This document shows positions 40,474 through 48,200 of a stretch of 64,000 nucleotides of DNA, one piece after another. Where the stretch lies: positions 136,795-200,794 of IMG/VR virus record IMGVR_UViG_3300030107_006644; one strand, written 5' to 3'. The position numbers were made by a program, and so were the translations under genes. The DNA is from a virus. The notes under the pieces were generated by a model. The model was not told the origin of the DNA, made no database searches, and was given only the letters and a program-made list of their open reading frames with translations. How positions within the stretch are numbered: the stretch's first letter is position 1; each line of letters begins with the position of its first letter.

Positions 40474-40620
40474 ATGGGTTCGCTATTGTTCACCCCTTTC
40501 GGTGCCAAACTCGTATGGATAGCTATATGGCTATTTTTTTGGTGGCTATTTAGTGCCGAGTTCGTAGTTGTGGTGCTGTTGTCGATGATCGCATACAAAA
40601 ACCTGTTCCCAGAAGATTAG
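40474..40620 (+). CDS. Tiny membrane protein, two segments
   Basis: 48 aa with AGGAGG before ATG. Two hydrophobic stretches (AKLVWIAIWLFFWWLFSA and VVVVLLSMIAY). Could be holin-like, without proof. Confidence 0.55.
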   Translation: MGSLLFTPFGAKLVWIAIWLFFWWLFSAEFVVVVLLSMIAYKNLFPED

Positions 40621-40643
40621 ATAAACTTTTTCTATTTAACAGG

Positions 40644-40653
40644 CCTATTTATA
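40644..40653 (+). promoter_or_regulatory. Late-promoter-like CTATTTA box
   Basis: CCTATTTATA just before ATG 40657. If TATTTA acts as a -10 box, the transcript would begin at the start codon. No ribosome site precedes the gene. Confidence 0.4.
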
Positions 40654-40656
40654 GAG

Positions 40657-43600
40657 ATGAGTAAATTAACAAGAAAACAGCTTGAAGAATTAATCCACAA
40701 GAAACTGATGGAAACTTCGATAGCTAGTACAAATCCCAGAAGCGCTCGTAGCGCTAGCATGCCGCCGAGAGCAAGGAATCAGGCAGATCAACGAAATCCT
40801 GCCGATGAAGAAGTGCTTAGCGAAGAAGTTGGCGAGACAGAAGAGTTCGAAGCAGAAGAAACATCTGGTGGCGATGCAATTGCTATGGCAGATCCTCCCA
40901 GCGAATCGGAGATTGAGGATTATAGGCCGGAATTACCGGCCGAGCGACCTCCAGCAGAACCAGATTTGGAGAGATTTAGAATATCCCGTGGTGGAGGCGG
41001 TGGAGGATCTGGCGGGAGCCAGCAAGTCTTTTCGCGTAGAGCAGAGCTTACCCCGCAAGCGCGAGATTGGCAGCGTTATGATGCAGCAATCGAACGTCGA
41101 AACACAATTTTAGATACCTTCGGTCAAGCTGAAAGTCCGGAAGCGGCTGCTGAACAGTTTCTTCGCGGATTGGAAATAAGTCAAGAGGATATTCAGGGCG
41201 CATTCGGAGGGCAAGATTTTAGATATCTCCGCACCGCGTTAGAAGATCAGACTGAAGACATCTGGGGAGGCATCAGTGATATGCGCACCGCGTTCGCTAG
41301 TCAGATAAATCAAGAAAGTAGTCCGACAGATAGGCAAGGGCGATCTCAATATATTGCAAATCCGGATATGCAAGCACTGATGGCAAAAATAGAACAGGGC
41401 AGCCCTCTTGATTCTAATGATACCGAACTTATTACCAGCCGCATGCGGACTTTAGACGTCGGAGATACTCAAGCTTCGCCGATGGGAGCATGGGACTTCT
41501 ACGAACAAGAAGGCCTTACTGTGGCCGGAGAGGACGGCCGGATCGAAATGCGGTCGCAACAAGATATGACTCCTTTGCAAAGTGCAACAAAAAATGTCAT
41601 CCTAAACGCCATGGCTGGTGGAGATTTTCAGCCTACCATTGGAATTGAATCAGTGCCAATGGCCCAGTATGGCGGCGGGCCCGGGCTGGCGGTCACTAGA
41701 GCCGTTGTACCTCCGGGTTCTGAAGAGTATGAACACTTGCAGAGAGTGCACGATCAAGTTCGAAGACAGGGGATTCACCCCACAGAAAGACAGGTTGGTA
41801 CAGATTCTGAAGGCCGGCCAATTCTTTTAGCTATGGCGGATCTTAACCCTGAACACTTCGCATCCACTCGCCAGTCGAATCAAAACGCGCATACGATTGC
41901 CGCTGAGCGTGCCGGCTGGGGTGCGGAAATGGAAGACCTCCGGCAATACGCGGACGAACTCAATGATCAGATTAGATCAACAAACCGTAGAGGTCAAGCA
42001 ACAGAGCCGCTTCGACAAGGCACTTCTATTGCGGATACCGACTTTGTTCTCCCGATGGACTTTTGGCATCCAAATATGAACAGGCCGAGAACCCGCGAGG
42101 AACTCGAAGGAGTAATGACCTCGCGAATACAAAGACGAGCAACGCGGGATCGACGGCAGATCCGCAGACGAGCGAAGATCAGACGTGGGCAGGCTGCTGC
42201 AGCAGATGAGGGCGGGTGGGCACAACAAGCTTATACGTCAATGGATCGGGCGAGGGCAGCCGCTGGGACTGAAAGCGGGGCACGCACTATGGCCTCTGTG
42301 GGTATTAAGCGCGATGATGATAAATTTAATGAATCCCTCGACTATTCCAATTTTAAACCTTGGACGTCGCAAGGATTTGCAAATCTTGTAATGGCTGAAA
42401 GAAACCACCATAAGAATAAAATTGACAGACAAATTGCAGAAACTCAGGAACAAATTCGCACAAAACACAGAGATCGACGAGCATTAGAGAGCAAAGTGCG
42501 CAGAGTTTTAGAACAAAAACTAAAAAAAAAGCTGAATGAAGCAGTTCCATATGGACAGCAGTTTGTACCCGGTACACTACCCTACGACTATGGCGCGGGT
42601 GGAGAGGGCAATTGGGCCCAGCCGGCGAACTGGCAGCCGACAACTGTAGCCGATACTGGAGGTGGGGGTGCGCCGGCAGCCGTCACCCCACCGCCAAGGG
42701 GCAGGGCCTCGCACCCATTAAGCGATGTAATTGGCGATAACCAAGAACGCGGAAATCTATTTAGACGATGGGTGAATGCAAATTATGGAGATTCGCTAGC
42801 AGGAGTTTTTGAAACAGACCAGAGAACTGCGGGACTTACCAACCGTCGTACCGGGCAACCAGATCGCAGCCTAGGCGGGAGCGGAAACCCCTCTAACGCC
42901 CACATGCAAGCTGCTTGGGATGCCTATGGCGACCAATTTATTAGAGCCATGTCCGCTACCGACGAAGGCGCAGATGTACATCCTAATTTAAGACCGTCTG
43001 AGGGAGACGCTGGATATTTTAGCCAATTCGAAATGCCTACGCTCACTCCTCCGTCTGAAATTGAAACGCCCGAAACCGTAACACACACTTTTGGACAAGC
43101 CGATCTTGAGCAGCATCAAGCTGCGCTAGATAGCGATGATCAATTACCTCCAAGCTGGAGTCAGCAAAACCAACAGACGAGTCATAGTCCCGCTTATAGG
43201 GACAGAATGCTTAGATCCCGAGGCGGTCGGACATTTGGCCAAAAATTAGCAGACCCATGGCGTAGAGTTGGTCAACAAGTACGCGACACTGCAGGAACAT
43301 ATATAGATCCAGAAGATACTACGAACGCCGGCGTAGCTAGAAACGTTGCGCGCGGTATTGGCGGGGCTGCAACTCTTGGCCTTGTTGGACATCACCAGAG
43401 TACGGAAGCTAGCCCGCTTGGAGTGGTGGGCTCAACGGCAAGAGCTATTGGTAGTAATATAGGTACCGCATTGACTGAGCCTGTTAGGGCTATTGGCAAT
43501 ATCGGCACAAGACAGCGTATATCTGGATTTGACGCCGAGACTGGCCGGCGAACAGACACACCAGCTGGAACTCGCACAGATGTTGGCGCTGAGCTTAGTC

Positions 43601-43857
43601 GTATCGGTACTCACTTGAATCCTTTTGACGCCCAATCAGAACGTAGTCGCGCAACAGATCGTGCTGAAGCGAGCGCGGAAAGAATGGAAAGAATTGGGGG
43701 CCAAGAAGGTATAGATAGTATAACAGATATGATCAGTCAGCGCCGAGCAGAGCGTGGTGTGCAAGAAGGCAAAACTAAAAGTAGAATAGAAACGAAAGGT
43801 CTTTTGACAGAAGAACAACGCCACAGGTTTATAAAACTAGCATTAATTAAAAGTTGA
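40657..43857 (+). CDS. Large virion-type protein with capsid-tag-like helices
   Basis: 1066 aa. Starts with SKLTRKQLEELIHKKLMETS, the tag-like basic helix ending L-M-E. Residues 25-130 are acidic and Gly-rich. Around residue 610 a second basic helix (VRRVLEQKLKKKLNEAV) ends L-N-E. Long disordered Gln/Arg/Gly-rich parts dominate. The C-terminus is GLLTEEQRHRFIKLALIKS. No enzyme domain visible. Probably an internal head protein processed in the prohead. Confidence 0.68.
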   Translation: MSKLTRKQLEELIHKKLMETSIASTNPRSARSASMPPRARNQADQRNPADEEVLSEEVGETEEFEAEETSGGDAIAMADPPSESEIEDYRPELPAERPPAEPDLERFRISRGGGGGGSGGSQQVFSRRAELTPQARDWQRYDAAIERRNTILDTFGQAESPEAAAEQFLRGLEISQEDIQGAFGGQDFRYLRTALEDQTEDIWGGISDMRTAFASQINQESSPTDRQGRSQYIANPDMQALMAKIEQGSPLDSNDTELITSRMRTLDVGDTQASPMGAWDFYEQEGLTVAGEDGRIEMRSQQDMTPLQSATKNVILNAMAGGDFQPTIGIESVPMAQYGGGPGLAVTRAVVPPGSEEYEHLQRVHDQVRRQGIHPTERQVGTDSEGRPILLAMADLNPEHFASTRQSNQNAHTIAAERAGWGAEMEDLRQYADELNDQIRSTNRRGQATEPLRQGTSIADTDFVLPMDFWHPNMNRPRTREELEGVMTSRIQRRATRDRRQIRRRAKIRRGQAAAADEGGWAQQAYTSMDRARAAAGTESGARTMASVGIKRDDDKFNESLDYSNFKPWTSQGFANLVMAERNHHKNKIDRQIAETQEQIRTKHRDRRALESKVRRVLEQKLKKKLNEAVPYGQQFVPGTLPYDYGAGGEGNWAQPANWQPTTVADTGGGGAPAAVTPPPRGRASHPLSDVIGDNQERGNLFRRWVNANYGDSLAGVFETDQRTAGLTNRRTGQPDRSLGGSGNPSNAHMQAAWDAYGDQFIRAMSATDEGADVHPNLRPSEGDAGYFSQFEMPTLTPPSEIETPETVTHTFGQADLEQHQAALDSDDQLPPSWSQQNQQTSHSPAYRDRMLRSRGGRTFGQKLADPWRRVGQQVRDTAGTYIDPEDTTNAGVARNVARGIGGAATLGLVGHHQSTEASPLGVVGSTARAIGSNIGTALTEPVRAIGNIGTRQRISGFDAETGRRTDTPAGTRTDVGAELSRIGTHLNPFDAQSERSRATDRAEASAERMERIGGQEGIDSITDMISQRRAERGVQEGKTKSRIETKGLLTEEQRHRFIKLALIKS

Positions 43858-43882
43858 CATTCTGTCATTAACGCTATATAAT
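43854..43882 (+). promoter_or_regulatory. Consensus sigma70 promoter, leaderless start
   Basis: TTGACA 43854-43859, 17 nt, TATAAT 43877-43882. ATG of the next gene is at 43889, exactly where RNA synthesis should begin. Confidence 0.85.
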
Positions 43883-43888
43883 ATGTAA

Positions 43889-44359
43889 ATGAGTATTTGG
43901 TTTACTGGTAGTGGTTATGAAATCAAGTTTGACGAAATGGTCAAACAAATTGAACGCCATTTAGGCAAAAACGGCAAACTCTTTATCGGTACTGATTCTT
44001 TCTTGACCAAAAAAAGCTGTGTTTTCGCAACAGCGATATGTCTCCACGGAGCGGATGAGCAATCAGGAGGTATTTATTTTGTTCAAAAGGTTAAAACATC
44101 TAACCGACCCTTTCGGCACCTTATGTTACGAATCTTGACTGAGGTTGAAAAGACAGTCGACACCGCGCTTAAAATATCCTCGCTATATCCTGAAGCCGAT
44201 ATAGAACTGCATTTGGATATAAGCGCGTCGAACACCGGTGCTGCAACTGCTAGGTTTTCCGATGCTTTAGCTGGATATGCAAAAAGCACAGGCTTCTCAT
44301 GCAAACTCAAACCGTACTCATGGGCCGCAGCTTCTGTGGCCGATAAACATTCAAAATAA
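43889..44359 (+). CDS. DUF458/YkuK-like RNase H-fold protein
   Basis: 156 aa. KLFIGTDSFLTKKSCVFATA, GGIYFVQKVKTSNRPF, ELHLDISASNTGAATARFSD and KLKPYSWAAASVADKHSK match the YkuK (DUF458) pattern, an RNase H-like fold with conserved Asp residues. A nuclease role is predicted for the family but not shown. No ribosome binding site; leaderless mRNA likely. Confidence 0.75.
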   Translation: MSIWFTGSGYEIKFDEMVKQIERHLGKNGKLFIGTDSFLTKKSCVFATAICLHGADEQSGGIYFVQKVKTSNRPFRHLMLRILTEVEKTVDTALKISSLYPEADIELHLDISASNTGAATARFSDALAGYAKSTGFSCKLKPYSWAAASVADKHSK

Positions 44360-44367
44360 GAGGAACT

Positions 44368-44811
44368 ATGAATTTAGATGAAAAGAGGAAATTGCTGTAT
44401 GCTGGATATTACGAAGCTATTAACTGGGCCGAAAATGCTGGTTATGAAGTAATCGAGGGTCCGGAAGAACTAGATGCATGCTGGTCCGATGTAAAACACA
44501 TAACAGTGTATTCTAGTCAAGGTGTTGAAAACAGGCTTTATTCTCTCCTACATGAATGCGGACATGCCCTAATCAGGAGAAACTGGAGTAAGTTTGAGTC
44601 CGAATACCCCGCTCATGCTACGGCTGAACTTGACCGACGCAAGATGAAAAGTGAAAAATATAAAGCTTCCCTGATCGAAGAAGAGGTTGAAGCATGGAAG
44701 CGAGGACGGCGTTTAGCCAAGAGGCTTGGAATATATGTCGACGATGAAAAATTTAATAAATTGAAAGCGAAATGTCTTATGAGTTATTTCACTTGGGCCG
44801 TAGAGACGTGA
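44368..44811 (+). CDS. Small zinc metallopeptidase-like protein
   Basis: 147 aa, AGAGGAAC before ATG. LLHECGHALIRR gives HExxH (His-Glu-Cys-Gly-His), with a downstream Glu in LIEEEVEAWKRG as possible third ligand, as in ImmA/IrrE-like or minimal gluzincins. The rest is helical and basic. Function could be repressor cleavage or protein processing. Confidence 0.72.
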   Translation: MNLDEKRKLLYAGYYEAINWAENAGYEVIEGPEELDACWSDVKHITVYSSQGVENRLYSLLHECGHALIRRNWSKFESEYPAHATAELDRRKMKSEKYKASLIEEEVEAWKRGRRLAKRLGIYVDDEKFNKLKAKCLMSYFTWAVET

Positions 44812-44966
44812 AAAGACACAAGCTTAAAGAAAGACTTTCTTCTGTAAGAGGAAAATTAGAGCTTTTACCTGTAGTTTTCTTGTTGTCTGCTGCTATTTAT
44901 ACTCACGTAATATACTACGGATATCAGCGATCAAAAAATGAAAAAAAACGAAAGTCTTGGACATAG
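44808..44966 (+). CDS. Small membrane protein
   Basis: 52 aa, GTG start in a GTGA overlap. Basic start (MKRHKLKERLSSVRGK), one membrane segment (LLPVVFLLSAAIYTHVIYYG), basic tail. Overlaps the next gene by 29 nt. Confidence 0.6.
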   Translation: MKRHKLKERLSSVRGKLELLPVVFLLSAAIYTHVIYYGYQRSKNEKKRKSWT

Positions 44967-45189
44967 CGCAACAAAGAAATTTGGAATTGGAGATCTTGTA
45001 ACGTGGAAGGACCTATCTGGTCCTCAAAAATTGGGTATAATAAAAGAAATATACACAAAAATGCAAGGAGGGAGACCCGTGGCATATGCCCGGGTTTTTC
45101 TAGTTAAAGATGACAAAAAACAATCCCTTTTGCACGAAGAAGACATAATTATTATAAAGCTACGGTTGGTTTCCAAGCGATCTCGATGA
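44938..45189 (+). CDS. GDLV-family SH3-like protein
   Basis: 83 aa. KKFGIGDLVTWKDLSGPQKL, GIIKEIYTKMQGG, ARVFLVKDDKK, KLRLVSKRSR. Family member near the virion genes. Confidence 0.65.
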   Translation: MKKNESLGHSATKKFGIGDLVTWKDLSGPQKLGIIKEIYTKMQGGRPVAYARVFLVKDDKKQSLLHEEDIIIIKLRLVSKRSR

Positions 45190-45248
45190 GAATATCGAAA
45201 TTTATGCCGCTTTGCAATCACAAATATTACTTTTTTACAACAAAGCAA

Positions 45249-45258
45249 ACTATTTATT
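45249..45258 (+). promoter_or_regulatory. Late-promoter-like CTATTTA box
   Basis: ACTATTTATT four bases before ATG 45262, again implying a leaderless transcript if it works as a -10 box. No consensus -35. Confidence 0.4.
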
Positions 45259-45261
45259 AAT

Positions 45262-48200
45262 ATGCGTAAGCCAAAAATTATTAACAATACAGAGGCTGAT
45301 CACTCTAGCCTTATCGAATTAGCAAATCACTTTTTTCCTTTTGCTCAAAAGCAGATGGGATTTTCCGAACCCGTCACCATAGTTTTGATCTCAGACGAAG
45401 AGAACGGCGCAGACCACTTAGGAAAAACAGGATATTACAACCCTTCAGACAACAACATAGGATTGTATACTGACAGTAGGCATCCAAAAGATATTTTAAG
45501 ATCTCTCGCGCATGAGTTGGTGCACCATACTCAAAATGGCAAAGGTATGTTTAATTTAGATATCGATCTTGAGCCCGGCTATGCTCAGAATGATGAACAT
45601 ATGCGCGAAATGGAACGTCAAGCCTATGAGCTTGGGAACATGTGCTTCAGAGACTGGGAAGATAACAACAAAGAAGAGATTCGCAAATGGGATCTTAAGG
45701 AATCTATTCGTCAAGAACTTAGAAAAAGAATGTCTGGAACGCCGGAGATCTTAGAAGAAGGTCCTCGATGGGACAAGTTTAAAGGCGCAATGGGCTCGGC
45801 TGGCAAAGGCGTGTGGGGTGGGGTCAAGGCTGCACCGGGCGCGACTTGGAGAGGGATAAAACATTCTTGGACGGGAGATCCGGTAGCCATGAGTGCAAAA
45901 CCTGCTCGGGGGCCCAAGGGAGAGTATATTCCGCGCGGCGGCCCGGGCAAGGAAAAAAAGCAATTTTTCACCGAAGAAGAACAGACCACGAGCGAATTTC
46001 CCTCCCCATTTCAGCAAAAAATCACTGAAAAGTCTGATGCAGAAGCATGGGCTAAGTGGATTATGGATTTTCAAGAACCAGCTTTAATCAAAAAAGCATT
46101 TTATACAGTGATATACGATGAAATTCTCGGTAACGATGGGGAACCGGTCAAATTTAAGATGAATAAGAAGCTCGAAATTGCCCAGCATTACACGGCAATG
46201 TTTTATGGACCGGATGGGCCCGGGCACGAAGAGGCACCACCTGCTGAAAGCCCAGTAGAAACTGCAGCAGATACTGCCGATGCCGATGCGGAAGAATCAC
46301 CAGCAACAGCAGAGGTCGAGGATGACTCCAGTATCTATGATGTGTCTAGAGTCATGACGCCCGGTACCGACTATGAAGATCCCATCGAGACAGGATATGG
46401 AACTTCCGTAGATGATCCAACTGCTGGAGGACTTGGTGGAGAGTGGAGAGAGCATAAGGAAATGAACAGTATGAACAAAAAACTCAGTATACGAGAAGAA
46501 CTAAGACTTCGAAGTCTTATCGCCGAAGCAACACAGAGAGTAATGCAAAAACAAAGACTGCTGAGGGAGAATTCTCAAGAAGAGTTTGGCACATCTGATG
46601 TGACTGTCGACGAGCCCTCTGCACACGGAGGTCTTGAAGATCGCGGAGAATGGACAAACCCTGTTACTGATGTTACACATGAAAACACAAGAGATGATGC
46701 TGCGGCCGATCTTCAGTTCGACACATCGACTGCTTTTGGTACATCGTATACCCAAGGCGCCGGCGGTGCACCAGTAGGAAGCTGGCTAACCAATCCAGCA
46801 ATGAGACATCCAACGGCATCTTGGACAGGGAGGCAAGAAAAGATCGCGCGGACCTTAGCCGGCGAGACTGTGACCAATCGCGACGGCAGCGTCTTTGAAA
46901 TTGGCCGTGGAGATCAGAGGTTCGTTGATCGTCTGCAAAGCGGCGATTTGATGGGTACCGATTTGGGCATGGTTAGACGTGGAGAACGTATTAATCCAAA
47001 TGCTTGGCGCGAAGCCTTATTGGAGGCTGGAGACGTGGGTCGTGCACTTTATGAGCAGCACGATGCCGAAGGCTGGATTAACGAAGGTGAAATTAAAGAT
47101 TTTTGGCAACCAGCTTACGAAAGAGAATGGCTGTCGCAATATCGTGCGAACAACGATTATCATCGTGAAAGATTTGCTAGGCAAGAGGGGTTTCAAAGCT
47201 GGAACTCCCTGCAGGCTGCTGGTGGAGCCGACCTGTTTACAGTTACGGCTGAAGATATTGATGCTGAAATGCCTACTCGATTGGAATGGGCACAGCACCA
47301 CTTAGGGCTTGGAGATATTAAATCTGCCTCTGGTGCCGGCGGACTTGCAGGCGATCCTCGATTTGATATGAGGGTTAACCCCAATCTCACACAGCAACAG
47401 GCAGAGCGCAATATGCGTATGTGGGGATATGAGCCGGAATACGTAGATCTTCCCGATGGTAGAAGGATTCCCATGGCTCTGACGAGAGAACAGGCCGACG
47501 AACAAATTGCAGAAAACGAGTGGGGAGTCACCACGTTCTTGCGGCGAAATGTTGCAGATCCAATTGTTCAGGATATCGCTCAACAAGGCCAATTTGCTCA
47601 CGATGCAATATTGCGCCCGATGTTTGGCAACGTGCAAAGCGGAGAATTTATACCCCTCTGGGCTGGCTGGGGCCTTGGTGATGATCCTATAAACCAATGG
47701 GGCCGGGATGACGTATATGGAAGCGGCCGTCAGTTCGGCGCATCGATGCCGGGAACATATAGAGATCCTCGAATGCAATCAGTTTATGCAGAATACTATG
47801 GTCCAGAAGACGCTCCTAGCGAAGATATGATTGGAAAAATGAAGCCTATGGATGAATGGAATATTCCCAACAGGGGCGCGGTGATTATGAATTCTCTTAA
47901 CATGCCCGAATCATGGAAGTATGCCGCGATGTATTATGGTGGCGGTGCTGCGATGAGAGGTCTTGGGGCTTTGCGCGGCATGCCAGCAGCTGCCGGCGGA
48001 GCCGGTGCATCTGGTGGAGGCGCGGCTGGAGGTTGGCTTGGTGGCTCCGTTCCAAAATGGCTTGGGCAAATTCCCGGGCGAACACCGGGGCTATGGCGAG
48101 CACCGGGCGCCGGAGCGGTTGAGTCAGGCCTTGTTAACCTAGGTTCTCGTTTGGGACCGTGGGGAACAAGGTGGGGAACAACGCTCGGCCGATGGGGAGG

